Shown here: positions 12,553 to 25,892 of the stretch, one piece after another
Layout: each line of letters opens with the position of its first letter
Numbering within the stretch: the stretch's first letter is position 1
Source of the DNA: Brachynemurus nebulosus
Lineage: Eukaryota; Arthropoda; Insecta; Neuroptera; Myrmeleontidae
Reading direction: 5' to 3'
DNA: 64,000 bases
Assembly (NCBI GenBank): GCA_035578155.1
Contig: JAPWDM010000005.1
Location: 39,642,108-39,706,107, forward strand
Notes under the pieces: model-generated
Told to the model about the DNA's origin: nothing
The model's database searches: none
What the model saw: only the letters and a program-made list of their open reading frames with translations
Translations under genes and position numbers: made by a program

Positions 12553-13663
12553 TAGGGGAGACAGGGGCTTGTATTAACGGAGGTAAGTATTAACAGGCCA
12601 TTTTCCGCCAAACTACGGACGAAAAAATTAAGTACGTTCGGTTGCTGTCATCAGTAGATGACCACGGACACGATGTGACCAATCAGTCTTCGGCCGGTTG
12701 CCGCAAAACAAAGTTGTGAGTAAGGCGTAGATTTTATTAGGTAAAAGAACATTTTTAAGTCGACGGTTTTTTGATTTAAAGCATGATTGTATACCTAAAA
12801 GAGACTAAATTTATTTCAAACGGTAGTATATTCAATCTGGTATTGTATTTTGTTTAAATTTTACCGCATTATCAACGTATTCTTTTTAAAAATTTAAATT
12901 TGTAAAAAATTTACCTTCGGGGCAAGTATTAACAAAATGCATGGGGTAAGTATTAACATGTTAACATATACCTCGTTTAAATTTTATGCAACAAAGACTT
13001 TATAACTTTCCTATAAGGAGGTTATTGTATTCATCTCGATTTCAAAATCCAAATATCGTCATTTTCATGCTTCGAGGTTACCAAAATTTTTTTCGTGACA
13101 TCGCCAAATATGTTTGCATGTATGTGTGTACATATGTCAGTGTTAAATTTAAATGGTTTTAATTTTTATATCTTTTCTGCAGTGAAGCAGGGGAAGAGTT
13201 TTGCTTGACCTGAGTTATCATATATTTCAAGAATTATAATAATGTTAAATAAGACGAAGAATAATTTTTTAATAAGTAAATAATTTTTAATATAGAAGAT
13301 ATTAAACGATTGTGGTTGTCTATCGAAGACTGAAAATTTACCAATTTTTGTTTCGTTATCAAGGTCAAAGTGACGTAATTTGCTACTTAATAAGGACTGA
13401 CTAACTATTGCCTCAGAAACAAATTAAAATAATGATTAACTTTAACTAATTAAGTAAAGATAAATCTGAAATAAGAATTTTCTATGTTAAATTAATTCCT
13501 TTCTAATAATAAACACGTTAAATATGATACTTTGTTTTATCAAAACTTATAGACAGATAGTTGATGCTTCAAAACGTTTACAAAAAAAAATCGCTAACTA
13601 GTTTCATTTCCGTTTAATATGTAAAAAAGTAAAATCTGTTAGTACATGCCCCTGTCTCCCCTA
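12553..13663. mobile_element. TA-flanked MITE, GGGGAGACAGGGGC termini
   Basis: The element at 12,555-13,661 starts GGGGAGACAGGGGCTTGTA and ends TACATGCCCCTGTCTCCCC, an almost exact inverted repeat, with TA on each side. The word AAGTATTAACA recurs three times near the left half. TA target duplication points to the Tc1/mariner/pogo group. Non-coding. Confidence 0.8.
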
Positions 13664-13898
13664 CTACCTCCACAGCTGTCGCTGAATTATATAGGTATCT
13701 ACTGCTTATTGTAATATTAATAATTATAAGCGGTACATCGACTTTCGCCGCTCTATTGTATTGTTGTTCCATAATTTCATACACGTATTTACTTCCCAAG
13801 TTTTCACTTATGCCAAATGATTTTAAACACAGCCATTTTTTGTTGTTAATGAACATATATATTTACAGTTGCTTTACTCTAACCTCTTTTAACTTATG

Positions 13899-14877
13899 TA
13901 GGGGAGAAGTGACACGAAAGGGACGTTTTTGTTTTAAGCGCTCTAGTAAATAAACGAGATAACAAATTGAATATTGACGAACGGAATTAGAAACTTCAGT
14001 GTTTTTACTCTTGAAATAAAATCCAATAATAAACATTTCTTTGTTATTAGTTGTAATTTTTCTCAGTTTTTAAAAAAGTGCTTTTTGTCCCTTTCATCAA
14101 TAGACTGTATTGCAAGGGACATGATAATATATGAAAGGGACAATATTAAATATCATTCATTTTGTTCAAATTTCCACCTTATGTACATAAGAGATACGGT
14201 TCATTCTATTGCGCAGGTCATCTTACTGAACTTACATATTAATAAATTTGATTTAATAATGGAAATAACCAAATGATTTCAGTAATCGATGATTGTTAAT
14301 TGCGTGGTTTTAGTAATCAATAATTAAAATCATTGTTCTTCATTTGATTATTTTTGTTCGAAATTTTTAAACAAGAAGAAAATTCAAAAAAGTTAATTAT
14401 TAACACTAACAAAACACAATAACAGAGAAAGAATTGTGACATGCGGATATTCAAATAAAACTAATTCAAAATTACTATGCTTAAAGGTAGTCCCTTTCAT
14501 AACTCTTTTGGTCTGTCCCTTTTATAAATATCACACCCAAATTAAAAATATACCTTTAAATCTACAATTTTATTTAAAAGATATCTAATTTGTTGTTTCC
14601 CTCTAGTTAAAAGAATAACTAATTGTATATAACTACAAACATTTCAAAAAATACTTACAGTATATCAGAAAACGTTCCGAAAAGATTAAAAAGAAATTAC
14701 TTTGGAACATACAAAAATTTACAAGCATAGCATTGCCATGTTTTAAATGACAGTAGCTTGAAGTCAGGTTGCTACCACAGAACACCAATACGTTTGATTT
14801 GGCGGGATTTGTATTTAGCGCGTAATTTGAATTGTCCCTTTCAATACGTGTCCCTTTCATATACCACTTCTGCCCTA
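13899..14877. mobile_element. TA-flanked MITE, GGGGAGAAGTG termini and GAAAGGGAC repeats
   Basis: The element at 13,901-14,875 starts GGGGAGAAGTGACACGAAAG and ends with the inverse (CTTTCATATACCACTTCTGC CC), with TA on each side. GAAAGGGAC or its complement recurs at least six times inside. It is a sister of the 12,555 element at its very tip but differs internally. Non-coding. Confidence 0.8.
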
Positions 14878-16677
14878 TATCTGTAACATAATAATAAGGA
14901 CATCTTTTCTTTCAGATATCTTAGTAAAAACATTTTCTATTTAAAAGTTTTCTATTTAAAAAAAAAAAATAAAATTGTCTCTGTTTTTTATGAAAAAGAG
15001 TATCCATTAAATAACTCATTACTGGCATTATATAGAATTGAACTCTCAAGTAATGAAAAAATATAATAAAGATTATAAAATTTATACCCCTTTTTTAAAA
15101 TAAAATATTAAAACTAACGTAAAACTAAAATTTTTAAGAACAATTAAAACTTCTCGTTCTATTTAAAAAAATAAATCCTATTAAAATTTCATTTATACAA
15201 TGTAAAACGTAAAGCTGAGTATATAATGTAGTTGCAAAAGGCAGGTACATATTATATATCATACCACGTATCAAACAAAAGAAAGACGGAAAAACAACTA
15301 ATAAATGCTATTTTATAATAAGTTTAAGTGCAATAAAGACAGATAAATAAATATAAGGGAAGATTGGGTTATGGTTTATCCATTTTTTTTCTCATAGATT
15401 TTTGTTGCATGTCAATTCTATCAGTCTAGATTGATTATGATAGTTTTTATAGTTTTCGAGAAAGGAAATCTTGGGACTTTCTTTAAAATATGTATCGATT
15501 TCTCTTTTAATAATGCTTAAAATGTAATTGATATATCTCTAATAATAATAATTCGTATCTATATTTCAACACCTATAATAGATTTGTCCAAAATATTTCT
15601 AATTCTTGATCGAGGCTATGGTGGAACAATTATTTAATCACGAAATAATCACAACAAAGGCTAATATTTGCTAGAAAGTCTAAATTGTTTTCTTAAAGGT
15701 GTATATGCACTTATAACTATTATTTTCTTTTTAAACGTTGTTTTGTGGATTACATTTTCTTTGAATAAAGCATACCAATAATATTTCCAGAAAGTTTTAT
15801 AACAATCGGAGTACTAGTTAGAAAAAAGTTCTGTGCATTTAAAAAAGTAACTTCGAGTACAATTTTTCGGTGCCTGTAGTCGTTGAATAAAGCTACTATA
15901 ATATGCCTTAGATTGGTTCTAGACTGGATGATTCGGTTATAAGTTTAGAAATGTCCTGCCTATAAAAAATTACACTTAAAACTTTTCAAAATACCTTTTT
16001 CTCAAAAACATATTTAAAAAGAAAAAAGCAACATAAATATGGGGAACTTGGTTTCTCAAAAACTATTGTGTTTTTCTACATTTTTCTAAATCCTTCGTTT
16101 CCGAACAAGTCACTGTGAAAACGAATAAGTGTATTAAAATTTAATACAATCGATACAGCAGTTTTATTTGAGGAATCATGCTCACTGAAAGTCACCCAGA
16201 GAAAAACGTCTTTACAACCCGGCTGTAAACTTTATTTTCAATATTTTTTTATAACAAAAATTATTTTAGTACTTAACCTATCAAATAATGGCATAAGTTT
16301 TAATAGAATAAATTTTACTTTTAGTTGAGAAAAAATTAATGATATTTTGCTGTTTTTCTTGACACAAGTGCGCACAATCCCTTAAAATGAATAACTCACA
16401 ATGAATCGAATAAGTGCCTTCTAAATGTCCTTTCTAAAATGTTCTGTTGATATCCATTGTCCCCTACGTATATAAATATATATATTTTATTACTTACATA
16501 TATTTTAATGTTCTCTTCAATGAGTACATTAAAATTTTATCAGTCGTTCCCCTTTGTTTGAGAAAGAAGTTTTACAACGCTAATTAATAGTTGAACTACA
16601 ATTATTTTAGTAGTTTTTAAATAGAAATATATCAAACTGTTAGAGAGAACTAAGACTTACTCTACAAGCACTATGTA
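14878..16677. other. non-coding stretch with a possible decayed TIR element
   Basis: TAAGGGAAGATTGGGTTATG at 15,355 and CGCACAATCCCTTA near 16,365 could be the ends of one further old element, but the match is weak. No gene recognised. Confidence 0.3.
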
Positions 16678-16962
16678 TTCTATACCAGGGGTTCCTAAAG
16701 TTTTGCGTCGGCAGATCAAATTGTAAAAATACAATAGAGTTTACATTAACCGTCACTATCGGGACCGGGGCTGCGACGATTAATTAAATTAGACGAATAA
16801 CAGAAATTTGAAGTTGCTCTAGGTTTTCGATACTACTTTTTAGCGAATTTCCAAAACTGGAAATTCAGCTTTTACGCCAGGTGTCATGGTGCGACCTAAG
16901 CCCGAGACCATATCAGAAATATGTTTTGAGGTCCCTAGAATACGAAAATGATATTCACTAAA

Positions 16963-16964
<2 letters not shown>

Positions 16965-17042
<78 letters not shown>
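16965..17042. repeat. TA dinucleotide tract 2
   Basis: About 78 bp of pure TA inside the nested element, about 120 bp from its left end. Confidence 0.95.
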
Positions 17043-17046
<4 letters not shown>

Positions 17047-20000
17047 CCGCGCGATAACTCTCGAACGAAGCGTTTAATGCTTATGAAATTTTGTGTGCGA
17101 ATTCGATTTTCCAAATCGTTGGATGAGTTCGTTAGCCAGACACGTCGGATGCCCAGAAGTAGGTTTTCCGGGCGTTTTTTGTCAACAAAATGAGTTTTTT
17201 GCCAGAATTAAGCAATTTTTCAAATTTTTTTTTACACTAAGCCATTGTAAAAGGTAAAACGCATAAAAAATGTTTTTATACCGTTGCTCTAAAATACTTA
17301 CTTTTCGAGAAAAACTAGGAAATATGTCGTTCTCCATTTCACTCGCACTCGCATTCTTTTTTTTTCTGTCTCATTTTTTGCGAGCTAAATTCGAAAAAAG
17401 CCGCTTTATAAGTAGCGTGTCATGATTTTTTTAATCCAATTTAACGATTCGGCTATATTCTATTTCTCTGTCAGTTAAATGTTTTTATAATGTATCTCTG
17501 TTCCATTTTTTTTTACAAAAAAAATCCCGACGATATCTGTTATGTGATATGATCAGAATTTAGATTATATTTACACCTTCCTAAAATTAATAAGAGTTTG
17601 CTTCAATCGTATAAAAATTACGTTAAATCATATTCAGACAATAATATTTTTACGTAATTTTTTATCCAATTGACAATACAGTTATGATTAGAATTGTATA
17701 ATCAGAGCATTCTAATATTAAATAATTTTGCACATTCAATTTTTTTTTTTAACAAAGAAAAATTTTTTTAAATTTTGACACATTCTTTTATGAAATTTCG
17801 ATTAAGAAATATTAAAAAATTTTAAAGTGAATCATTTAAAAAGAGTTAAAAATAAATTAAAAAGGAAACATTTCTCTATTTTAACATATTTGTAAAGAAA
17901 ATTTTACAGTTTACTTACAGTTTTTTGAAAAAATGTAATAACATTTTTACATACAATAAAGATTATATTTGAACGGTAGGAAATCCACAAATTTTTTTTT
18001 ATTTCTTTAATTAATTATTAAATTTGGTTTTAGAAGAAAATCTTCGTCTAATTCGCTCCAAGCCGAAAGTATAGCCACTAATAAGGACATTCCACTGTTA
18101 AAATAAATGGAAAATATATTGAAATTTATTTAATGAAAGCCATTCATACACATTTTTAAAATATCCTTTTGAATTATATAACAAATAAAATCTGTGTAAA
18201 AAAATCTAATTGACGTGTTTTTTCTCAATTTGCTAATATTAAGTAAGGCTCGTTAATTAGGGAGTGATTGTGTTAAAATTTTAATATAAAATATGGTAAT
18301 TTTAACCCTCTTTAAAAGAACATTTCGATTTTAACAATAAAAAAATTTTAAAAAGTGTTTTCGTTTTTCCCGGATTACCAAAAACTGTTCATAGGCATAT
18401 CTGTGACTAAAGTTGCCTCCCTTTCTTAAGAAAATAAAGTATTTTTAAAATTTTGTGCAAAAGAATAAAACACAATTAACGAAAAAAAAGTACGCGTTTC
18501 CATATTTTTAAGATTTTGTAGTACAAGAAAATCCTTATAAATTCATCATATCTGTTATTGCATTTACTAGCTTTTACGCAATTTAATAAACAAAAGTCTG
18601 AAAATGGACGTAGAATCTCACTGTTATTAATTATTATGTCTTAGTCTTTTGAAAAATTATTTTTTGAACTAAAATAAGAATAGGAGGAATATAAACTTAG
18701 GGGTAAACGACAGGAGTATATAAACTTTATTTTAGATTCTACGTTTATTTTTACAGAAAATCATCAAGTACCTATTATTTCTTTTTTGAATGTATAAATA
18801 CAAAAAGTTCGAAATTATTTTATATTAGAATTTCAATTTTGGTCGACCCTACGGGTTGTCCCCATTTACTCTTTTCTCGTCTCTTTTGACCCCAATTTTT
18901 CATAGAGAAGAAATTATACGATTTTTGTTAATTTTTCAAAAACCACCGATATTTTTAAATTTTTTTGGATACTGCTGATAAAGTGACCATCTTCGCGTAA
19001 ATTTTTAATATATTAAAGATTAGGTACTCATAAAATAAATACAAAAAAATACGGTGTGAAGTCGGAATGCGTACCTATTCATCCTTGTCTACGGTAGCAC
19101 ATTTTTTATTGACATAAATATTAGAAACGCAGGAAAAGAGACCAGGAATCAACATAGAAGTGGATTATGGTACGATATATTTTCTGAAAAAAGTGCTTAG
19201 GACCAAAGTTATAGAGTTCAAAGTGATGCACTTGATGATCTTGAAGCACTTGACTCTCGTGATGCACTTGACTTTGAAGTTGACCTTGAGGTCAATTTCC
19301 AAAGTCATTTGAAAATCATTTAATATTTTTCAAAAGGAGTAGTTTACTTTTCATCCCTAAATGGTTCAAAGTATATTCGAACGAATTTCACATGCAAGAT
19401 AGAAAATAAGTGATCAAGAAGTAATTTTGAAAAATACTTGCTCAATCGCAATCGGAAAAATAATAGTTAATTATATGTTGAATTTAATTCCTAATATGAT
19501 AACTATAGAGTAGCAATAAAAATTTTAAAAAATTTTGAAAATTTCTAATATAACATAAAGTTAATGTTTAACTTACAATTGGAGTGATATTAAATCTTTT
19601 CTTAACTTCTAAAATTACTTACAAAAATGTTTTCTTCTAATTTTTTCTATAAATTTGCGCCTATTTTGTCATTTCGTCAGGTTTTTATTTTTTTTATTTT
19701 AGAAAAATAACGCAACAAATCAATTTTGAAGATAGATTGAGTCAATACATGAAATTACTGCTTATAGGTACAGGATATGGTCAAAGTTCGGCAATGGCTA
19801 ATCATTTTCAACTGACCTTGAAAATCGATTTCAGGGTCACTATCAAGTGCATCGCTTTAAATTCTACAAATTTGGTACTCAGCCCTTTTTTCAAAAAATA
19901 TGCCGTTTCAAAAATATTTAGCTATAACTGTTTTCATCTACAGAGGTTGAATGGTGTTTTCTACCCCTAAAAAGCGTATTTAGCCGAAATAAAAAAACAC

Positions 20001-20249
20001 GTATTTAATATTTTTCGCTGTTTAATAAGTATGTTAAGTTTCATTCAAATTGGCAAGTATTAGTTGGGTAGTGTTATTTGTCAGAATGTTTTGCCGATCT
20101 AGTTTTTTCAATATTTCTTTGCTCGTTTTCAGAATTTGTATTTTAATTTCTACGGACAAATAACTCATTCTTTTCTTCGATTTTAGTAACTTTTATTTGC
20201 TGATGTTGACCATTAATTGATCGAAACATATCAAATATTTTTCAATGAT

Positions 20250-20700
20250 TTTTTTAGCGAATGTCGAAAATTTTGAAAATTTTTTCACCGTTAGTAAGTT
20301 AAAGTATTTGAATTCATTAAGTAATTAAATGATGTCCACAAGAACCTTACGAACTACCATAAGTTATATGAGATCCCTAGGACCCGTTTTTTACTGTTAG
20401 GATAAACTTTTTACTAAAATTATTTTAGATGAATAAAGGTTATGTTGTATGATTTCCGCCAGGGTTTACTGTTCCCATTATTGTAAAAAATAAACTAACC
20501 GACCGATTTTGAAAATTTTTTCACTGTTAGAGAACTAAATTATTTTAGATGGATACAACTATGCTGCACAAAGTCCGTTCGGGTTCTTGGGTTCCAAAAA
20601 TATCAAAACTAATTACCCAGCCGATTTTAAAAAATCTTTTACTCTTAGAAAGCTAAACTATTTTAAATAGGTACAGTTCTTAGATGAGATCCGCCAGTCC
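20250..20700. repeat. diverged tandem repeats of about 120 bp
   Basis: Three or four copies of a unit containing CCGATTTTGAAAATTTTTTC, then ACTGTTAGAGAACTAAA and TATTTTAGATGGATAC. The same unit is found at 25,350-25,640. Confidence 0.6.
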
Positions 20701-21098
20701 CCAAAATTTGGAAATTCGCTATGTTATGCAGATGCTGCGACAGGGGTATTTTTTATTTTTGACAAAATTAGAATTGTAAGGGAAGCAGAAAATATCATGT
20801 CAGGCGGAAATTAAATCGCAGTTCCTGAACAAATTTGATTATTTTGATTCAGGAACCTGATTTACGTAAAAGTAGATCACCGAATAAATTATAATGAAAA
20901 AATAACTCGTATACAAATACACCCAGTGATATAATTACGAAATCTTTGTAATAACAAGACATATTCCACATAAAATTTTATATTTTCCAACGGAAAAGTG
21001 CTTAACTATAACATAATCACAAATTTACAGATTCTTGGGCCATTTTCGCGGGCTACATTCATCCGGTGGACCACATTTTGGGAACCCCTACTCTATAA

Positions 21099-21954
21099 CA
21101 AGTGTAAGTTTATATCTTATAGTGTCGAGGTGACTATACTCTTCTATCCGGTACAATAAATGGTACAATATATGTCATTGCCTGTTTTGATAACGATGAA
21201 AAAGTTTATCTAAACGAATATTTTCTATTAACTTTACCCAAGCAAGTCATTCATGATTATGAGAGTTGTAGAAAAGTTTAGGTACTGTGTTTCACTGTAA
21301 CGAATTATACTGCGGAAAAGAAACTATTTAAAAAGATATAAGAATTCTCGTAAGTGGTATGATGGAAAATTCTTTTATTATTATTGTTATATTGTGAATT
21401 GGTTCGCCAGTGAATGTTGCTCAAGATTATCGTTTGAGATTTTTATCGTTAGAAATATAAAAATCTTAACTCGAAATATGGCTATTCGTTTGAGGATTGT
21501 GAAGAAACTGAAATTCACAAAAATGGTGATACGTACTACTGCAGTGAAAATAACTATTTCAATGAGGAACGCAAATTTGAAAATGTTGACACAAACCTCA
21601 ATACGCACAGTGTACTATCCACCCGTCGTGTCCTCAAATGACTGATACTTAGAATAGTACGACATGCCTGGCTCAAATAAGCTTTTTGGGCGTTCTTTTC
21701 AACACATTTTTTTTGCAAAAAAAAATGGAAACGTTTACTAAACTGACATAGAGTGTAACCTAAAATATAGAATATAGAATATCACGACAAATTTTTTTAG
21801 ACAAAAATATTTCAAAATGGCGGTGCTGAAGCTACTGTAATTTTGAAACTTGGTTTTGCGCCGTGCAGCCTACAAGTCTGAAATATCATCCAATATCAAG
21901 AAATAAAATTTTTTATCGTAAAATACATATCGTAAAAAATTTAGAATCATCTTG
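21099..21954. other. non-coding stretch
   Basis: No gene recognised. The words CATGCCTGGCTCA and TTTTTGGGCGTTCTTTTC near 21,665-21,700 echo the nested element (17,125-17,180), so this is probably a repeat fragment. Confidence 0.4.
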
Positions 21955-22530
21955 AAGAAAAGAACATTTTTTTATAAATATTTGGTAGAAATAATCTTTA
22001 CAATTTAAAAAAAATCGTACGTCATACAATAGCCAGTAAGCTGAAGAATATTCCTGTGATGTTTCATATAAATCCGTAGAAAACTCGCTAATTTCTTGCC
22101 ATAGGCAGAGTAACACCTGAAACCGTCATCTGAAATAACAAAAAGATTTCTATTGGATGCTTATGGCTTGTACTTGGACGAAGGGTTTTAAAAAAAGGAT
22201 GAAGTTTCGATCTTTCACGACGTTTTAAACAAAAGGTTTTTACTGAAAATTAAAATTTTGTGTTTAAAACGCTCTGAAAAATTTAAATTTTATCTTTTCT
22301 TTTTTTTAAAAACATTCGTTTAAGTACAAGCCATAAAGTTTCTACTAATAGAAAATTGTTTTTTTATATTTTATTCCAGATGAGAAATTCAGAATTTTCT
22401 CTGCGTACAAAAAAAAATTAGCGAATTTTTAACGGATTTACATGAAACTTCACAGAGATATTCTTTAGCTTACTGGATATTGCATTACGTACGAAGAAAA
22501 AAAATCAAAAACAGTGTTTTTTTGCTAAAA
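21955..22530. repeat. large imperfect palindrome (fold-back element)
   Basis: Left arm about 21,955-22,225 and right arm about 22,255-22,530 are inverted copies. Examples are GCCAGTAAGCTGAAGAATAT on the left with ATATTCTTTAGCTTACTGG on the right, and GCTTATGGCTTGTACTTGGA mirrored by AAGTACAAGCCATAAAG. Divergence is moderate, so this is an older fold-back. Its centre is TTTTACTGAAAATTAAAATT. Non-coding. Confidence 0.7.
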
Positions 22531-25287
22531 AAGGAACAAAAAGACAAACAAACAAACCATGTAATTTCTTAATTTATTTAGACACCCAAAATACAAAAAT
22601 TTGATTCTCAAATTACTTACATACCGTACTAATTTAACTAATTTAATTATATTTAACTGTTTCAATAGAATAAACTGATAAAAGCTTTGATCTAACTCAT
22701 AAATAAATTTTCCAGAAACTTAAATTACTAGTCAAAAATAAAAAAAAACAGTAACAAGCTCAAATGTCGAGGAGTTCCTAACTTTACCATATTATTACTA
22801 ATTCATATTTTTTTAGTGAAATATAAAAGATATAGTTTTTAAATATACCATTGTTGTTCATACTTTTTTTTTGTAAATTCCAAATAATATCTAACAATAA
22901 TACGTAGTCATTTCGAAATTTTCAACGATAAATCTAGTTACGATAGAATTATGCTATGAAAACGTCAAATACAGCTGTTTTCACCAGGGATCTACAAAAT
23001 CAGTCAAAATTAATAAAACAAAATGCCAGAAACAAAAAAATAATAAATTTTGTTTAAAAAAATAAAACACAATTTTACATATTTGATATTACAAACTGAC
23101 TAAGTAACAAAATCAGAAATAAAAAACAAAAACAATTGTCTATTAAATCAATCAATGTTCAATTTCAGTCAAATTGTCTAACTTACAAAATCACAATCTT
23201 TTTAACCAAAACATGATACTCAATTTTATTCTCTATTGTTCTTCTCTGAATTTCAAATTGTTTTTCAGTGTACAATGTTGTAATTTGTTTACTTTTTACC
23301 ATATCAATTGCTAGATTTAACATTCTGTAAAATAATTTTTGTATGTCCTTGCACCAATTTTCTTATGATGTTTAACAGACATTTTGTATATGTAAACCTA
23401 TTACAATGTTTTTTACTTTAATATCTCAATTCGTGTAAAAATATAATGCAATTCGTATATTTTTGACAACCCTAACTGTTGGCAGCGCTGACTGGTAAAG
23501 TTGGGACCTGTTAAAGGACTCTAATTTTACCAAATTTACTATAATATTACCTGAACGAATTATTCGATAATACACAAATAAATAAACGTAAAAATCATTT
23601 TATATACTTACGAGGTTATGTAACTTTTCATATGATGAAATTATCTACGTCACTTGTATATTTTTTGCAATACCAACTAAAGTTTGCACACTTGCTTAAA
23701 ACCAAAATGTACCATAAGAACTAAAAAATCCAATGATTTGAAGAAATTGCGGCTGGCAATGCCGGAAAAACTTATATAACACCAGTAGTTTGTTAGAAAT
23801 ATCTCCATCATTAAAAAGAAATGCTCCAGAATATATAAGCTATGAAATTTTAATTTTTTTAACGTAAAGTGTGGTATGATAAAGTTAGGTTTAATAGGTA
23901 AAGATAGGGTGTTTTACGATATCCAAGTGATGTTATCCTACAATGAAATTAAAATTGTCGTAATAAAAATATAATATAGATTATAGTGTTATGAATATGG
24001 AGCGGGGCAAAAGCTCTTGAATCCGACCCTGAGCACATAGCAGTTGAAATATTTTATATTAGAATAGAATAAAACGATCAAAATGTTTGTTACTTACATT
24101 AAAATAATGAATTTACATTTTTTCTTGTTTAAATAAAAAAATTTTTAATTAATTTTCAAAAAAAGAAAAAAAATTACAGGAACCAAACAAAAAATGTAAT
24201 TTTTAATATTTGAAAATAAAATTATCTTAAAATTTTCACTTCTCCTCTCACAAAAAGAATAGAAGAAATTTTTAAAATTTTTCTTATAGTTTGACTAGCT
24301 CCAGTAAATTAATTTCAATACTGATACAACTTCGAATTATTTCTAAACCTTTTCAAATTCTGATTCAACATTTTATTTATATTTAATTGGACTAATTTCT
24401 CTTTCGGTATGCCCTATATACAGGCAATTTGGTTAGCAAAAGTATCCAAAATTTTCTATATATAGTGTTTCACATTTGCCTCGTTATTGAACTCAGACAT
24501 GGAAAAGATTCGTCCTTGTTTTAATAAAAGCACAGACACATCTTGTATATATGTATACGTGTAGGATAGAACAATGGCAGCAGCGCCTTCCTTTTTGTTT
24601 TATATTGCGTACTACTGACTACCTACCTACCAACTGTCTCAAAGAGAAGAAAGGAATTTCTAAGGACTTATGTAATTATTACACAATAAAATCCCCTTTA
24701 ATGTTTTTGATTAAAATACAACAACACAACAGCGACGGGCAATACAGCGCACAATACAGCAACAGCTAAACCTGAGCACAAGAACCGAAGCAGTTTTCTT
24801 TAGTCTCCTGTTTTCGATCCTCTTCTATTTTTACTATTGTAGGTACCTCTACGTGTATATTTTTGCATGTATGTATATAGGAAAGCGTGTGTTATAGGAA
24901 TATGGTTGTAGAAAGTGTGTTCCTTTATTGTCTGTTGCTTCTATTTTACTTTGAAATTATAATATAAAATAATTTTTGAAATATTCAAATTATTAAATGG
25001 GAGGAGGTTGGGATAATTACGAAATAAATATAAAGAATATTTGAATTTAAAATGACAAAAATGGAATTAATAATATTATATCAAATCAACATAATTTAAT
25101 AAGAATTTTTTTTTTTAGATTTTCATTTCGATTCTAAATCGTGAAATATTATGTTTAAAAAAGGGAAAACTATAAAATTACGGTTTATTAGACTGCCATG
25201 ATGGGCTAATGTCAAGTAGGGGTTAAATGCTACCGCAAATATTGAGTAAGTTCTCCCGGTAAAACATCTTGCACGCAATTTATTTTA
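22531..25287. other. AT-rich non-coding stretch
   Basis: No gene, RNA or clearly bounded repeat recognised. Short open frames show no family resemblance. Confidence 0.4.
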
Positions 25288-25680
25288 TCTATATCTACTA
25301 ATATAATAAAGAGAGAAAGTTTGTTTGTATGTCCGAAGTAAACTCACAATATACTAAATGGATTATGAAAATTTTTTCCCTGCTAGAAGGTTACACTATT
25401 TCAGATTAACATAGGACATGTTGTATGAGGTCCCCTTAGGAATCTAAAAAGCGTCTAAAGTGAACTATCCATCAATTTTGAAAATTTTTTCACCGTTAGA
25501 AGAGTAAACTATTCCAGATTAGCGCAGACTATGTTATATGAGATTAGCAGGCCTCGCGAAGTCCTGCGAACCCAAAAAGCATTCAAATTTTTCCATTGTT
25601 AAAAAGTTAAGCTATTTCAGATCGACATAGGCAATAGAAACATAGAAACAAATAAAAATTTTTCAATTGTTAGTTAATAT
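25288..25680. repeat. interspersed repeat with tandem 120-bp units
   Basis: Starts TATCTACTAATATAATAAAG, a word seen at the head of many arthropod repeats. It is followed by two to three diverged units sharing GAAAATTTTTTCACCGTTAG and TATTCCAGATTAGCGCAGAC with those at 20,250-20,700. Confidence 0.55.
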
Positions 25681-25892
25681 CAAGCGAAAATTTGAGCCAA
25701 ATCAGTATTAATTTTTTTTAAAAATTACTTTTTTAAATAGTATCTCTACCTAAACATAGTTATTATATTTATTCTGATTGAAATTGCTATGTTGAAATGA
25801 TTACAAAATTGTTAATGATTACAATGCTAAAAATTAATCATCAACAACTATTTCTTTGCTGCCAAGTATGCAGTTGGTGTAGGTATTCAGGC

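Larger units (their letters stand above)
16842..20748 (-). mobile_element. nested unknown element, long copy (family U1)
   Basis: Its ends are defined by comparison with the uninterrupted relative near 57,430: the sequence GGTTTTCGATACTACTTTTT is broken by AGCGAATTTCC...GACAGGGGTA and resumes in a T-rich run and GACAAAATTAGAATTG. The same two ends bound the insertion at 26,123-26,956 in the opposite orientation. GGAAATT and its complement lie near both ends. The interior holds a TA tract, diverged tandem units of about 120 bp (20,250-20,700) and TGACCTTGA words at 19,275 and 19,812. No transposase or replicase motif found in any frame. The superfamily is unknown. Confidence 0.6.
16678..21098. 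mobile_element. hAT-like element interrupted by a nested 3.9-kb insertion
   Basis: Left end CAGGGGTTCCTAAAGTTTTG at 16,686, right end CACATTTTGGGAACCCCTA at 21,090. The flanking 8-mers TTCTATAC and CTCTATAA agree at 6 of 8 positions. A relative at 57,014-57,715 has the same ends and lacks the insertion. Own sequence lies at 16,686-16,841 and 20,749-21,090; everything between belongs to the nested element. No transposase motif seen. Confidence 0.7.

Noticed and set aside
13756..14276. Open frames of 65-100 residues
   Set aside because: They lie across MITE sequence and flanks and show no conserved protein feature.
15355..16385. Further TA-flanked element with AAGGGAAGATTGGG tip
   Set aside because: The proposed inverse at 16,365 matches over too few bases to define an element.
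16842..20748. Helitron identity for family U1
   Set aside because: The ends are not TC...CTRR, there is no 3' hairpin signal and no Rep/helicase motif.
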